Origin: Polynucleobacter sp. JS-Polo-80-F4
Lineage (GTDB): Bacteria > Pseudomonadota > Gammaproteobacteria > Burkholderiales > Burkholderiaceae
Reading direction: 5' to 3'
Assembly (NCBI RefSeq): GCF_018881965.1
Contig: NZ_JACVPI010000001.1
Location: 1,618,018-1,682,017, forward strand
DNA: 64,000 bases
Shown here piece after piece: positions 7,977 to 17,553 of this stretch. The notes under the pieces were generated by a model, which had not been told where the DNA came from, ran no database searches, and worked only from the letters and a program-made list of their open reading frames with translations. Within the stretch, counting starts at the first letter, position 1. Each line of letters opens with the position of its first letter. Position numbers and translations under genes: made by a program.

Positions 7977-9707
7977 ATGTCTTTAAGTCGCCGCGATTTT
8001 TTGCAGGCATTGGCTATTGCATCTGCAGGTGGAATGAGCTTGCAATCAAACTTTGTGAATGCGCAAAGTACTGCACAAAAATTCTATGACATGCCTAAAT
8101 TTGGTAATGTGCACTTTCTACATTTCACAGACTGCCATGCGCAATTACTACCAATTTATTTCCGTGAGCCGAATGTAAACCTCGGCATTGGCGCGCAAGA
8201 AGGTAAGACGCCGCACTTGGTTGGCGAATATTTCTTAAAAGCCAATGGTATTGCCCCGGGTACTCGTGATGCCCATGCATTTACCTATTTAGATTACGTG
8301 GCTGCCGCGCAGAACTACGGCAAGATGGGCGGCTTTGCTCATATGGCTACATTGATTAAGCAAATGAAAGCCAACCGTCCTGGCGCTTTGTTGCTTGATG
8401 GTGGTGATACCTGGCAAGGCTCTGGAACTGCGCTTTGGACTAATGGTCAAGACATGGTTGATGCCGCCCTAGCATTGGGTGTAGATGTCATGACACCACA
8501 CTGGGAAATGACGCTGGGTGAAAAGCGCGTGATGGAAATCGTAAATGGTGATTTCAAGGGCAAAGTTTCTTTTATTGCCCAAAACATTAAGACATCCGAC
8601 TTTGGGGATATGGTATTTAATCCATACGTTATGAAAGTCCAGAATGGCATTCAGGTTGCCATTATTGGACAGGCTTTCCCATACACGCCGATTGCGAATC
8701 CTCGCTATTTCACTCCCGATTGGACTTTTGGTATCCAAGAAGAGAATATGCAGAAAACAATTGATGAGGTCAGGTCAAAAGGGGCGAAGGTAGTGGTGCT
8801 TCTATCTCACAATGGCATGGATGTAGATTTAAAGATGGCTTCCCGTGTACGTGGCCTAGATGCCATTTTAGGTGGCCATACGCATGATGGCGTTCCCATT
8901 CCAGTGAAGGTAAAAAATGCTGGTGGTGTAACACTTGTTACCAATGCTGGATCAAATAGTAAGTTCCTTGGGGTGCTCGACTTTGATGTGAAGGGTGGCA
9001 AGCCCGTTGATTTCCGCTACAAGCTATTACCAATCTTTTCGAACATGATCCCTGCTGATCCGGCGATGAGTAAGTTGATCACCAGGGTCAGGGCACCATA
9101 TGAAGCTAAGCTGAATGAAAAGCTTGCCACAAGCGAAGGCCTCCTATATCGCCGTGGTAATTTCAACGGTAGCTTCGATCAGTTAATCCTAGATGGGTTG
9201 ATGGCGCAGAAGAATGCAGAGATTGCTTTCTCACCAGGCTTCCGTTGGGGAACCAGCCTGTTGCCAGGCCAAGCAATTACACGCGAGAATCTTTTGGATC
9301 AAACAGCGATAACCTATCCGTACACCACCGTTACTAATATGACTGGTGAAACAATTAAAACCATTCTTGAAGATGTAGCTGATAACTTATTCAACCCAGA
9401 TCCGTATTACCAGCAGGGCGGTGATATGGTGCGCGTGGGGGGCATGCAATACACCATTGATCCAGTGCAAACTGCTGGTAAGCGAATTACCGATATGCGT
9501 TTGAATGGCAAGCCGATTGAGGCCAGCAAAACCTATAAGGTCGCTGGTTGGGCTCCGGTAAGTGAAGAGGCGAAAGATGCAGGTGGCGAAGCCATTTGGG
9601 ATGTGATGGAGCGACACTTGCGCGATGTCAAAGTCGTTAAAGCGGTCAAGCTTAACGAACCGATTATTAAAGGGGTTTCCAATAACCCTGGCATGGCCCC
9701 AATTTAA
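7977..9707 (+). CDS. soxB: SoxB, thiosulfohydrolase
   Basis: A 576-residue dimanganese hydrolase of the 5'-nucleotidase-like family. A twin-arginine signal (Arg5-Arg6, S-R-R-D-F-L) leads to a cut near residue 30. The metal-site motifs are visible: H-F-T-D-C-H-A-Q near 49-56, L-D-G-G-D-T near 140, S-H-N-G-M-D near 277 and G-G-H-T-H-D near 299. It hydrolyses sulfate from the SoxY-bound S-thiosulfonate. Length and motif order are those of complete SoxB. AAGGGG precedes the ATG. Confidence 0.95.
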   Translation: MSLSRRDFLQALAIASAGGMSLQSNFVNAQSTAQKFYDMPKFGNVHFLHFTDCHAQLLPIYFREPNVNLGIGAQEGKTPHLVGEYFLKANGIAPGTRDAHAFTYLDYVAAAQNYGKMGGFAHMATLIKQMKANRPGALLLDGGDTWQGSGTALWTNGQDMVDAALALGVDVMTPHWEMTLGEKRVMEIVNGDFKGKVSFIAQNIKTSDFGDMVFNPYVMKVQNGIQVAIIGQAFPYTPIANPRYFTPDWTFGIQEENMQKTIDEVRSKGAKVVVLLSHNGMDVDLKMASRVRGLDAILGGHTHDGVPIPVKVKNAGGVTLVTNAGSNSKFLGVLDFDVKGGKPVDFRYKLLPIFSNMIPADPAMSKLITRVRAPYEAKLNEKLATSEGLLYRRGNFNGSFDQLILDGLMAQKNAEIAFSPGFRWGTSLLPGQAITRENLLDQTAITYPYTTVTNMTGETIKTILEDVADNLFNPDPYYQQGGDMVRVGGMQYTIDPVQTAGKRITDMRLNGKPIEASKTYKVAGWAPVSEEAKDAGGEAIWDVMERHLRDVKVVKAVKLNEPIIKGVSNNPGMAPI

Positions 9708-9739
9708 TTGGTTTTATATCTAACTACACGAGAATCAGT

Positions 9740-10177
9740 ATGAAAAAAATACTATCCATCATTACTGCTGCGGCACTTGCATTTGGATTTGCTTCCATTG
9801 TTTCAGCTCAGACTAGTGGCAACACTAAAGTGGTTTATCACATCGATGATGCCGAGACTCAAGGTCTGAAAGGGTTGCGTAATATTCGTAACCATCTCGA
9901 TACCTCTCCAAACACCACCATTATTGTGGTGACTCATGCTAATGGCGTAGATTTGCTAATGGAGGGCGCTAAGGACAAAAAGAATAATGTCGAATATGCG
10001 CCATTGGTCGGAGCTCTTAAATCTCGTGGTGTGAAGTTTGAAGTTTGCGAAATTACGCTAAAGAATCGCAATCTTAAAAAAGATCAGTTCACACTTGATG
10101 CGGATTTCACGCCATCAGGAGTCGTACGTGTAGCTGATCTGCAATACAAAGACGGCTTTGCATACATTAAACCCTAA
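9740..10177 (+). CDS. periplasmic DsrE-like protein of the sox cluster
   Basis: A 145-residue protein with a Sec signal (to about residue 23, V-S-A-Q) and a DsrE/DsrF/TusD-like fold: K-V-V-Y-H-I-D-D at the first strand and V-V-T-H-A-N-G-V-D-L-L in the middle. Its only mature Cys is in F-E-V-C-E-I-T-L (about residue 107), where DsrE-type proteins bind sulfur. Periplasmic DsrE relatives are common beside soxB; the exact role is not established, but sulfur-carrier or sulfur-trapping activity is the natural inference. Confidence 0.8.
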   Translation: MKKILSIITAAALAFGFASIVSAQTSGNTKVVYHIDDAETQGLKGLRNIRNHLDTSPNTTIIVVTHANGVDLLMEGAKDKKNNVEYAPLVGALKSRGVKFEVCEITLKNRNLKKDQFTLDADFTPSGVVRVADLQYKDGFAYIKP

Positions 10178-10185
10178 CTGGCCGT

Positions 10186-11139
10186 ATGAATTGTCTTAAA
10201 AGTCTTCTTAGGATCCTTTTGGGATCCTTTGTCCTATGTGGCCTAGCCTTTGGACAAGTTAAGCCCGCTGATACAGTTCAGCTAAAGCCTATTCAGGTCG
10301 CGCCGCACACTTACTTTGTACGCGGATTTCCAGAATTGGGTAGCAGTGCTAACCAAAACTTTATCTCCAACGCAGGGTTTGTGATTACTCCTGCCGGAGT
10401 AGTGGTGGTAGATGCTTTGGGTTCACCCATTCTTGCCCAAAAGTTAATTGCCGAAATTAAGAAAATTACTCCCCAAAAAATCGTCGCCGTGATTGTCAGT
10501 CACTATCACGCTGATCATGTTTATGGTTTGCAAGAATTTAAAAAAATTGGTGCAAAGATTTATGCTCAGGGAGAAGGGCGAAACTATCTGTCTTCAGAAA
10601 CTGCAAAACAGCGCTTGATTGCATCCAGAATAGATTTTGCTCCTTGGGTCAATGACAAAACACAACTCACCTCAGCAGATGTTTGGGTTGATCAAAAAAC
10701 CAAGTTAACAGTTGGTGGCGTGGATTTCTTGATCAGTAGGGTGGGGCCTGCTCATGCGCCCGAAGATCTCATGGTGTATGTGCCCTCAGAGAAGGTTCTT
10801 TTTGCCGGTGACTTGGTCTTTAGAGGGCGCATCCCATTTGTCGGTAATGCCGATAGTAAAGGCTGGCTCGTTGCCCTGGATGAAATCGAAAAGCTCAATC
10901 CAAATATCGTGATTCCTGGGCATGGCAATTATTCAGTTAAGCCAGTTGAAGATATCGTCTTCACCAGGAACTACCTAAAATACCTGCGTGAATCCATGTC
11001 CAAATCGGCCATCAACATGGATCCGTTTGAGGATGCTTACAAACAGACTGACTGGTCAGAATACGAAGGGATGCCGCTATTTAGGGCTGCTAACCGTATG
11101 AATGCTTATAACGTCTACCTGTCCATCCAGGCCGAGTAG
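10186..11139 (+). CDS. SoxH-like periplasmic metallo-beta-lactamase-fold hydrolase
   Basis: A 317-residue protein with a Sec signal (to about residue 23, A-F-G-Q). It has the MBL zinc motif S-H-Y-H-A-D-H near residues 105-111, further ligands in G-P-A-H-A-P and F-A-G-D-L-V-F, and the C-terminal P-G-H-G-N. It resembles SoxH and the zinc hydrolases seen with quinoprotein relays. SoxH is common in sox clusters but not needed for thiosulfate oxidation in well-studied strains, and its substrate is unknown. It lies 8 bases after the DsrE-like gene. No strong ribosome site is visible, so it may rely on coupling. Confidence 0.82.
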   Translation: MNCLKSLLRILLGSFVLCGLAFGQVKPADTVQLKPIQVAPHTYFVRGFPELGSSANQNFISNAGFVITPAGVVVVDALGSPILAQKLIAEIKKITPQKIVAVIVSHYHADHVYGLQEFKKIGAKIYAQGEGRNYLSSETAKQRLIASRIDFAPWVNDKTQLTSADVWVDQKTKLTVGGVDFLISRVGPAHAPEDLMVYVPSEKVLFAGDLVFRGRIPFVGNADSKGWLVALDEIEKLNPNIVIPGHGNYSVKPVEDIVFTRNYLKYLRESMSKSAINMDPFEDAYKQTDWSEYEGMPLFRAANRMNAYNVYLSIQAE

Positions 11140-11203
11140 GGCAAATTTGGCCGTTGGGCCTTAAAATAGGGGATTAATGCTAAATCCTTGATTTTTAATC
11201 AAA

Positions 11204-11515
11204 ATGACTTTTCTTAGAATCCTTTCTGCAATCTTGTTGAGCGCCCTAATCAGTGCGCCAGTGATCGCTGCTCCGGATTTGGCAAATGGCAAGATCATCG
11301 ATCAGCAGAAATGCTACGCCTGTCATGCCAAGAAAACTGGCTTTGGTAATGGCGACATGATTTACACCCGCTCTGATGGCAAAGTGAAGTCACGTGCGGA
11401 TTTAAAGAAGATGGTTGGCTTATGTAATACCGAGCTCCGTCTTGATTTATTTCCCGAGGATGAGGCAGACGTTACCGCCTTTCTCAATCAGCAGTTTTAT
11501 AAATTTAAACCTTAA
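11204..11515 (+). CDS. small periplasmic monoheme cytochrome c
   Basis: A 103-residue protein with a Sec signal (cut after V-I-A-A, near residue 23) and one heme site, C-Y-A-C-H at 37-41. A second conserved-looking Cys (G-L-C-N-T-E) follows, then the helix D-E-A-D-V-T-A-F-L typical of small sox-linked cytochromes. It probably carries electrons from SoxAX or SoxCD to the terminal oxidase, but the partner is not visible in the sequence. It lies between the SoxH-like gene and the first transporter. Confidence 0.82.
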   Translation: MTFLRILSAILLSALISAPVIAAPDLANGKIIDQQKCYACHAKKTGFGNGDMIYTRSDGKVKSRADLKKMVGLCNTELRLDLFPEDEADVTAFLNQQFYKFKP

Positions 11516-11535
11516 TTTTTCAAGATACAGTCGCT

Positions 11536-12657
11536 ATGGATGTTGTTGATATCAGCTCTTTAAGTCAGTCAGTTCTCTGGGCAACCTTTGCTATTACCTT
11601 TTTTCTTGGCGCAGTCATGCAAAAGACAGGTTTTTGTAGCATGGGTGCCGTATCTGATGTTTTCATTATGTCTAGCTGGGATCGCTTAAAGCAATGGTTC
11701 TTAGCGATTGGTGTTGCCATTATTGGATTTACAGTCATGTCTTATTTTGGATTGATTGATCCTCTCAAAAGCATGTATACCGGCAGTAAATTTTTATGGC
11801 TTTCCACTATTGTGGGCAGTATTTTGTTTGGTATCGGAATGGTTTTAGCCTCTGGTTGTGGCAGCAAAACATTAATTCGTATCGGTGGCGGTAATTTAAA
11901 GTCTATCGTTGTATTTATGGTGCTTGGTCTAACCGCCTACATGACGATGCGCGGATTCTTGGGTGTCATTCGCATCAATACACTGGATACTTTTTTCATC
12001 GCCTTTAATACCCCGCAGGACTTGCCTAGTCTTTTAAGTACCCCTCTTGGCATTGCGCGTCCTAACCTTCACTTGGCCCTGGGCTTAATTATTGGCGCTG
12101 CATTTATTACTTACGCCTTAGTGAGCAAAGCATTTTGGACTGCTGAAAACCTATTTGCTGGTATCGCAGTAGGTTTGGCGATATGCGCGGTGTGGTGGGT
12201 ATCGGGAAACCTTGGTTATGTTGCTGAAGATCCAAATACACTAGAAGAAGTATTTTTAGTAACAAATTCAGGGCGCATGGAGAGCTTATCTTTTGTAGCC
12301 CCATATGCCTATTCCCTTGACTGGTTGATGATGTACAGCGACACCTCTAAAGTGTTAACGGTTGGCATTATGGCTGTTTTGGGAATGATCCTAGGATCAG
12401 CCGCAGTTTCTATTGCGACAAAAACATTTCGCTGGGAATCCTTCCGTAATACTGAAGACACTGCGAATCATTTGGTTGGTGCTGCATTGATGGGCTTTGG
12501 TGGCGTGACTGCTTTAGGTTGCACGGTAGGGCAGGGTTTAAGTGGTATTTCAACGTTGGCACTGGGTTCATTACTAGCGTTACCAGGATTTATTTTTGGA
12601 GCTTATTTAGGCTTGCGTTACCTGCAGGTACGTCTTGCCCCTAACCCTTGCAGCTAA
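11536..12657 (+). CDS. YeeE/YedE-family transporter, full length (thiosulfate/sulfur uptake)
   Basis: A 373-residue inner-membrane protein with about nine helices. It contains the family's Cys-Gly pore motifs: T-G-F-C-S-M-G near residue 34, A-S-G-C-G-S-K near 112 and A-L-G-C-T-V-G-Q-G near 333. Relatives such as TsuA/YeeE move thiosulfate through a cysteine-lined path. Here it likely brings in thiosulfate, or moves a sulfur compound between compartments, next to periplasmic Sox enzymes. Substrate and direction are inference. It is the first of three adjacent family members. Confidence 0.85.
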   Translation: MDVVDISSLSQSVLWATFAITFFLGAVMQKTGFCSMGAVSDVFIMSSWDRLKQWFLAIGVAIIGFTVMSYFGLIDPLKSMYTGSKFLWLSTIVGSILFGIGMVLASGCGSKTLIRIGGGNLKSIVVFMVLGLTAYMTMRGFLGVIRINTLDTFFIAFNTPQDLPSLLSTPLGIARPNLHLALGLIIGAAFITYALVSKAFWTAENLFAGIAVGLAICAVWWVSGNLGYVAEDPNTLEEVFLVTNSGRMESLSFVAPYAYSLDWLMMYSDTSKVLTVGIMAVLGMILGSAAVSIATKTFRWESFRNTEDTANHLVGAALMGFGGVTALGCTVGQGLSGISTLALGSLLALPGFIFGAYLGLRYLQVRLAPNPCS

Positions 12658-12681
12658 TTTTAAAGATTGCTTGAATAAATA

Positions 12682-13119
12682 ATGCAAATTGATTGGATAT
12701 CTTTCACCCCTTTGCCTTCGCTGCTTGGTGGGATGATTCTTGGGGTTGCTGCGGCTCTATATGTATTACTTCACGGACGCATTTTAGGTATCAGCGGTAT
12801 TGTTTCTGGCTTGTTGCATCCAAAGTTGACGGATTTGGCATGGCGAGTCAGCTTGGTATTAGGCTTAGTCTCAGCGCCATTTCTTGCGGCAGTGTTTTTT
12901 GGGATATTTCCAATTGTAGAAATCGAATCCGATTGGATTGCTATTGTGATCGCCGGTCTTTTGGTTGGCTTTGGTGCTCACTATGGATCTGGTTGTACAA
13001 GTGGGCATGGCATCTGCGGACTTTCACGTTTGTCGCCACGCTCCCTTGTCGCCACCATCTCTTTTATGGGTGCAGGCTTCCTGACGGTTTTTATTCTTCG
13101 CCATTTGATCGGAGTCTGA
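12682..13119 (+). CDS. YeeE/YedE-family half-size transporter, first of pair
   Basis: A 145-residue membrane protein with four helices. It carries the family motif G-S-G-C-T-S-G-H-G-I-C-G-L-S-R near residues 102-116. Half-size YeeE/YedE proteins occur as adjacent pairs, often called PmpA/PmpB, that together make one transport unit. Its partner starts 1 base after its stop, so the two are surely coupled. Confidence 0.86.
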   Translation: MQIDWISFTPLPSLLGGMILGVAAALYVLLHGRILGISGIVSGLLHPKLTDLAWRVSLVLGLVSAPFLAAVFFGIFPIVEIESDWIAIVIAGLLVGFGAHYGSGCTSGHGICGLSRLSPRSLVATISFMGAGFLTVFILRHLIGV

Positions 13120-13120
13120 G

Positions 13121-13564
13121 ATGAAAAAACATTTTGGTCTTTTGAGTCAATACGCCATTGGTGTTCTATTTGGCTGGGGCTTAATCATCTCAGGCATGAG
13201 TAATCCCCAGAAGATATTGGGATTTTTAGATTTAGCAGGGAATTGGGATCCATCCTTAATATTTGTGATGTTGGGTGCAGTAATAGTCGGTCTTGGTGGG
13301 TTTTATATTGTTAGCAAAAGAACAGAAGCCTTTTTTGGTAACGCTTTGCATATCCCAACCCGCAGAGATATCTCGAAGCCCTTGATTGTTGGCAGCCTCA
13401 TTTTTGGTGCAGGCTGGGGAATTGCTGGTTTTTGTCCTGGTCCAGCGCTAGTAGCCTTGGGTGCCGGTCACCTGAAAGCCTTAGTGTTTGTTGCCGCCAT
13501 GCTTGTGGGTATGGAAATCTGCGAACGTTTCTTTACTGCCCATAAAGCCAACCCAAACACCTGA
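13121..13564 (+). CDS. YeeE/YedE-family half-size transporter, second of pair
   Basis: A 147-residue membrane protein with four helices (DUF6691-like). It begins with a helix around G-V-L-F-G-W-G-L-I-I-S-G-M and has a second motif, G-A-G-W-G-I-A-G-F-C-P-G-P-A-L near 107-121. It pairs with the preceding half transporter. The ATG has the ribosome site GGAG 8 bases upstream, inside the previous gene's end. Confidence 0.86.
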   Translation: MKKHFGLLSQYAIGVLFGWGLIISGMSNPQKILGFLDLAGNWDPSLIFVMLGAVIVGLGGFYIVSKRTEAFFGNALHIPTRRDISKPLIVGSLIFGAGWGIAGFCPGPALVALGAGHLKALVFVAAMLVGMEICERFFTAHKANPNT

Positions 13565-13619
13565 GTCAAGCCTGATTTAAAATCAACCCTATTGCTATTT
13601 ATTGAATGTAGAGGGTTTC

Positions 13620-13964
13620 ATGAGTCTTCCTATTTCTTGCCATAACGCTCAGTTTGGCACTCTCGGTCAGATCGACCCTAGCCATTTGGCTGAAATTGCG
13701 GTGCTAGGCTATAAGAGCGTAATCAATAACCGCCCTGACGGTGAGGGTGGTCCAAGCCAGCCCTTGAATGCCGCTATTCAGGCTGAAGCTGAAAAGCTTG
13801 GTTTAACTTATGTTTACTTGCCAGTGATTCCTGGTGCCTTTACTCAGGCCCAAGTCCAAGAAATGGCCCGCCTCTTAAAAACACTGCCTGGTCCTGTGCT
13901 TGCATTTTGTCGCTCAGGCGCGCGCTCTACAAACTTGTATCAACTTGCTTTGCAGCTTGGTTAA
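13620..13964 (+). CDS. TIGR01244-type sulfurtransferase/phosphatase-like protein
   Basis: A 114-residue protein of the dual-specificity-phosphatase-like family found fused to, or beside, sulfur dioxygenases and MBL enzymes (Blh type). The active loop A-F-C-R-S-G-A-R-S is a Cys-x5-Arg signature near residues 97-105. N-N-R-P-D-G-E-G near residue 35 is the family's first motif. The role may be sulfur transfer rather than phosphate release. I start at ATG 13620, with AGAGGG 5 bases upstream, and not at TTG 13602. Confidence 0.8.
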   Translation: MSLPISCHNAQFGTLGQIDPSHLAEIAVLGYKSVINNRPDGEGGPSQPLNAAIQAEAEKLGLTYVYLPVIPGAFTQAQVQEMARLLKTLPGPVLAFCRSGARSTNLYQLALQLG

Positions 13965-13986
13965 TCAAAAGAGTATTCGCTAAAGC

Positions 13987-14406
13987 ATGCGTATCGCCAT
14001 TCCCGAAGAAAGAAAGCTGGTTCATGAAATGATCATGCCCATTCGTTGGGGTGATATGGATGCATATGGACACGTGAACAATACTATTTACTTTCGGTAT
14101 ATGGAGCAAGCACGTTGTGAGTGGATCACCTCTATGGGGTACGACGTTGCTCCTGGCCGCGAATCGATGTTGATGCTTAATGGCTTTTGTAATTTTTATC
14201 AACAACTGACCTTTCCAGGGGATTTAATTCTCAAGACTTCGATTGGTGCGATTGGAAGAACCAGTCTCGATCTCTACACCAGCATGGCATTGACCACCGC
14301 GCCTGAGATTGAGGCTGCTATCGGCGGCGCAACCATGGTTTGGGTGGATCTCACCACCAATAAGTCTGCTCCTTGGCCAGAACATGTATTAGAGAAGTTG
14401 CGCTAG
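13987..14406 (+). CDS. acyl-CoA thioesterase, 4HBT hotdog family
   Basis: A 139-residue hotdog-fold protein with the YbgC/4HBT motif: I-R-W-G-D-M-D-A-Y-G-H-V-N-N near residues 19-32, the Asp being the usual catalytic residue, then Y-F-R-Y-M-E-Q-A-R. It hydrolyses an acyl-CoA thioester; the substrate cannot be read from the sequence. It lies 22 bases after the sulfurtransferase gene and 6 bases before selU, so it is probably co-transcribed with both without sharing their function. Confidence 0.85.
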   Translation: MRIAIPEERKLVHEMIMPIRWGDMDAYGHVNNTIYFRYMEQARCEWITSMGYDVAPGRESMLMLNGFCNFYQQLTFPGDLILKTSIGAIGRTSLDLYTSMALTTAPEIEAAIGGATMVWVDLTTNKSAPWPEHVLEKLR

Positions 14407-14412
14407 TCGATC

Positions 14413-15483
14413 GTGCAACCTAGCAATCCATACATCCTAAGATCCGAACAATTTCTATCCGAGCTCGATAGCTTTGATGCCATCATTGATGTGAGATCGC
14501 CGGCGGAATTTGCGCTGGATCATATTCCAGGTGCAATGAATTTTCCGGTGCTCAGCAATGATGAGCGCGTAACCATCGGCACTTTATACAAACAAGAATC
14601 TCCCTTTGCCGCCAAAAAACTCGGTGCTGCATTGGTCTCAAGAAATATTGCTAATCACCTAGAAAATCATTTACTAGAAATGCCTCGTGAATGGCGTCCG
14701 TTAATTTATTGCTGGCGTGGCGGCGAGAGAAGTGGCGCATTTACCCACATTCTCAATCGCATTGGCTGGAAGGCTAGGCAACTTGAAGGCGGTTATCAGG
14801 GTTTTAGAAGGGCCGTCATTGATGGTTTGGACCAAATGGCCAACCAGTTTTCATTTCAGGTTATCTGTGGAATGACGGGTAGCGGCAAAACAAGAGTCCT
14901 GCAGGATATTGGTGCTCTCGGTGCTCAGATTCTAGATCTAGAGGGCTTGGCTGTGCACCGTGGCTCCGTATTGGGTAATGAGCCCAATATTGACCAGCCA
15001 TCCCAAAAAGGCTTTGAGACTGCACTTTGGAATGCCTTGCGCTCGCTTGATCCCGCTAAGCCCGTGTATGTCGAGTCTGAAAGCAAAAAGGTGGGTGGCT
15101 TGCATGTGCCTGATGCCTTGATGGAAAAGATTCGCAATGGCGCTTGTATCGAACTAAGGTCGAGCACTCAGACCCGCGTTTCTTGGTTAATTCGTGAATA
15201 CCATCACTTCTTAACAGATACCGACAATTTCAAACAGAAGTTAGCCTTGCTCACTGCGCATTATGGAAAAGTACAAATCTCCAAATGGAATGAGGCTATT
15301 GATGCAGGTAATTTTCCAGAGCTGGTTGAGGAGTTGCTCGTAAAGCATTATGACCCCTCATACCAATCATCGATTGTGCGTAATTTTCCTCAATACAAGA
15401 TCGAGAATTTTGTGCAACTGGATGATGATAGTGACGAGGCCTTTGCTAAAGCAGCAAAGGCCATTGTGGCTAAATTAAATTAA
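14413..15483 (+). CDS. selU: tRNA 2-selenouridine synthase SelU/MnmH
   Basis: A 356-residue two-domain enzyme. The N-terminal rhodanese domain has its active Cys at 100 in Y-C-W-R-G-G-E-R-S-G. The C-terminal P-loop domain starts with G-M-T-G-S-G-K-T near residues 153-160. SelU replaces the 2-thio group of wobble uridine in tRNA Lys, Glu and Gln with selenium via a geranylated intermediate. The start is GTG 14413, six bases after the thioesterase stop; no ATG in the region keeps the N-terminal rhodanese strand intact. Confidence 0.9.
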   Translation: MQPSNPYILRSEQFLSELDSFDAIIDVRSPAEFALDHIPGAMNFPVLSNDERVTIGTLYKQESPFAAKKLGAALVSRNIANHLENHLLEMPREWRPLIYCWRGGERSGAFTHILNRIGWKARQLEGGYQGFRRAVIDGLDQMANQFSFQVICGMTGSGKTRVLQDIGALGAQILDLEGLAVHRGSVLGNEPNIDQPSQKGFETALWNALRSLDPAKPVYVESESKKVGGLHVPDALMEKIRNGACIELRSSTQTRVSWLIREYHHFLTDTDNFKQKLALLTAHYGKVQISKWNEAIDAGNFPELVEELLVKHYDPSYQSSIVRNFPQYKIENFVQLDDDSDEAFAKAAKAIVAKLN

Positions 15484-15515
15484 ATAAATTAAGCTAAGTT
15501 CTTAGTATTGGCTGG

Positions 15516-16700
15516 TTAACTAAACGCTTGAATACCAGTTTGCGCACGACCTAGAATGAGGGCATGGATATCGTGAGTACCTTCATAGGTGTTCACAACT
15601 TCTAAATTCAGCATGTGACGTACAACGCCATACTCATCAGAGATGCCATTGCCGCCGTGCATATCGCGCGCCATACGTGCAATGTCTAAGGACTTGCCGC
15701 AAGAGTTGCGCTTCATGATGGAGGTGATTTCAGGAGCGGCAATGCCTTCGTCTTTCATACGACCCAGACGCAAACATCCTTGGAGACCTAAAGTAATTTC
15801 AGTTTGCATGTCAGCTAGTTTCTTTTGAATCAACTGGTTGGCGGCCAGTGGCTTACCAAATTGCTTGCGGTCCATGGTGTACTGGCGAGCAGCATACCAG
15901 CACCATTCAGCTGCACCTAGCGCTCCCCAGGCAATGCCATAGCGAGCTGAATTTAGGCAGGTGAAGGGTCCTTTGAGGCCTTCAATTTCAGGGAATTCAT
16001 TTTCTGCGGGGACAAATACTTCATCCATCACGATTTCGCCGGTAATAGACGCACGTAGACCCATTTTGCCGCTTATTTTTGGGGCGCTTAAGCCCTTCAT
16101 GCCTTTTTCTAGGATGTAGCCGCGGATGATGCCTTCATCATTCTTCGCCCACACTACAAATACATCGGCAATCGGAGAGTTGGAGATCCACATCTTTGAA
16201 CCCGTTAATGAAAATCCTCCAGGAACTTTCTTGGCGCGGGTGATCATGCCACCAGCATCGGATCCGTAATTTGGTTCTGTTAAGCCAAAGCAACCAATCC
16301 ATTCGCCACTTGCTAATTTAGGCAGGTATTTTTGCTTTTGCGCTTCACTACCAAATTCATTAATAGGCACCATGACTAAAGAGGACTGAACACTCATCAT
16401 CGAGCGGTAGCCAGAATCAACACGCTCAATCTCACGTGCAATTAAGCCGTAAGAAACATAATTCAAATTCGCTCCACCATACTGTTCAGGGATCGTGATA
16501 CCCAAAAGACCAAGCTCACCCATTTCACGGAAGATTGCTGGGTCAGTTGTTTCATTGCGGTAAGCATCATGAATGCGTGGCATGAGGCGTCCTTGAGCAT
16601 ATTCAGCGGCTGCGTCACGGACCATGCGCTCTTCTTCAGTTAGCTGGGTATCGAGAAGCAGGGGATCTGCCCAGTTAAAGCTTGCCTTACTTTTGCTCAT
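15516..16700 (-). CDS. gcdH: glutaryl-CoA dehydrogenase
   Basis: A 394-residue acyl-CoA dehydrogenase of the glutaryl-CoA subgroup. Visible marks are [12 protein letters not shown] near 136-147, the FAD-binding stretch K-M-W-I-S-N-S near 168, and the C-terminal T-Y-E-G-T-H-D-I-H, whose Glu is the catalytic base. It oxidatively decarboxylates glutaryl-CoA to crotonyl-CoA in lysine/tryptophan breakdown and passes electrons to ETF; ETF-QO is encoded at 21.2-22.9 kb. It is convergent with selU, and no terminator is obvious in the 32-base gap. Confidence 0.9.
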   Translation of the reverse strand: MSKSKASFNWADPLLLDTQLTEEERMVRDAAAEYAQGRLMPRIHDAYRNETTDPAIFREMGELGLLGITIPEQYGGANLNYVSYGLIAREIERVDSGYRSMMSVQSSLVMVPINEFGSEAQKQKYLPKLASGEWIGCFGLTEPNYGSDAGGMITRAKKVPGGFSLTGSKMWISNSPIADVFVVWAKNDEGIIRGYILEKGMKGLSAPKISGKMGLRASITGEIVMDEVFVPAENEFPEIEGLKGPFTCLNSARYGIAWGALGAAEWCWYAARQYTMDRKQFGKPLAANQLIQKKLADMQTEITLGLQGCLRLGRMKDEGIAAPEITSIMKRNSCGKSLDIARMARDMHGGNGISDEYGVVRHMLNLEVVNTYEGTHDIHALILGRAQTGIQAFS

Positions 16701-16805
16701 TGCCTTGTCATCCTATATTCGGTTTTATCGTTACTTTTGACCTGCTTCCTGCGAATTTTCAGGAATACAGATATTCTTAATTCTATTATCCATTTTTCTG
16801 CGCTT

Positions 16806-17516
16806 ATGCACTCACCAAGACGCCATCACCGCTATTACGATCTCATTCTGGCTGCATTCGTAGTCGTTTTACTGTGCTCGAACTTTATCGGCGCTGGTAA
16901 GGCGGCGGTAGTGGATTTGCCGTACTTTGGAACCGTTCCATTTGGCGCGGGAATTCTATTTTTCCCAATCGCTTATTTCTTTGGTGACATCCTCACCGAG
17001 GTTTATGGGTACGCCTATGATCGCAGAGCAGTTTGGGCAGGTTTTGTTGCTCTCGCATTTGCGGCCATCATGGCGCAGATTGTCATCGCCTTGCCAGCCG
17101 CACCAGGCGAGTACATGGCCAACTACCAGAATGGCCTGGAAGCGGTTTTTGGAAACTCTTGGCGCATCGCCCTGGCCTCGATGTTCTCCTTTTGGTGCGG
17201 CAGTTTTGTGAATAGCTATGTTTTGGCCAAAATGAAAGTCTGGACTCAGGGGCGTCATTTGTGGATGCGGACTATAGGCTCCACTGCGGTAGGGGAGATG
17301 GTTGATTCCTCATTCTTTTATGTATTGGCTTTTTATGGCGTTTGGCCAACCCATGAAGTCATTCAGGTAGCGCTGGCCCAATATGTGCTCAAGACTGCCT
17401 GGGAGGCGCTGGCAACCCCCATGACCTATTGGGTTGTGAGCTTCCTCAAGCGCAAGGAAAACGAGGATTTTTACGATATTCATACGAATTTCACCCCATT
17501 TAGGGTCAAAGTCTGA
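16806..17516 (+). CDS. queuosine precursor transporter (YhhQ/VUT family)
   Basis: A 236-residue inner-membrane protein with about six helices. The family motif F-P-I-A-Y-F-F-G-D-I-L-T-E-V-Y-G-Y lies near residues 57-73. The later stretch F-W-C-G-S-F-V-N-S-Y and I-G-S-T-A-V-G-E-M-V-D-S are also typical of the VUT/YhhQ family, which imports 7-cyano- or 7-aminomethyl-7-deazaguanine. The frame is open upstream to 16737, but I choose ATG 16806 because the helix-bearing homologous part starts right after it; the ribosome site is weak. Confidence 0.85.
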   Translation: MHSPRRHHRYYDLILAAFVVVLLCSNFIGAGKAAVVDLPYFGTVPFGAGILFFPIAYFFGDILTEVYGYAYDRRAVWAGFVALAFAAIMAQIVIALPAAPGEYMANYQNGLEAVFGNSWRIALASMFSFWCGSFVNSYVLAKMKVWTQGRHLWMRTIGSTAVGEMVDSSFFYVLAFYGVWPTHEVIQVALAQYVLKTAWEALATPMTYWVVSFLKRKENEDFYDIHTNFTPFRVKV

Positions 17517-17553
17517 TTTAGATCACTGGCTTCCCGCCAATCCAAGCGTCTAA

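Noticed and set aside
10211..10232. repeated GGATCCTTT in the SoxH-like signal region
   Set aside because: The two copies are short, 11 bases apart and coding for the hydrophobic signal stretch, so no separate role is needed.
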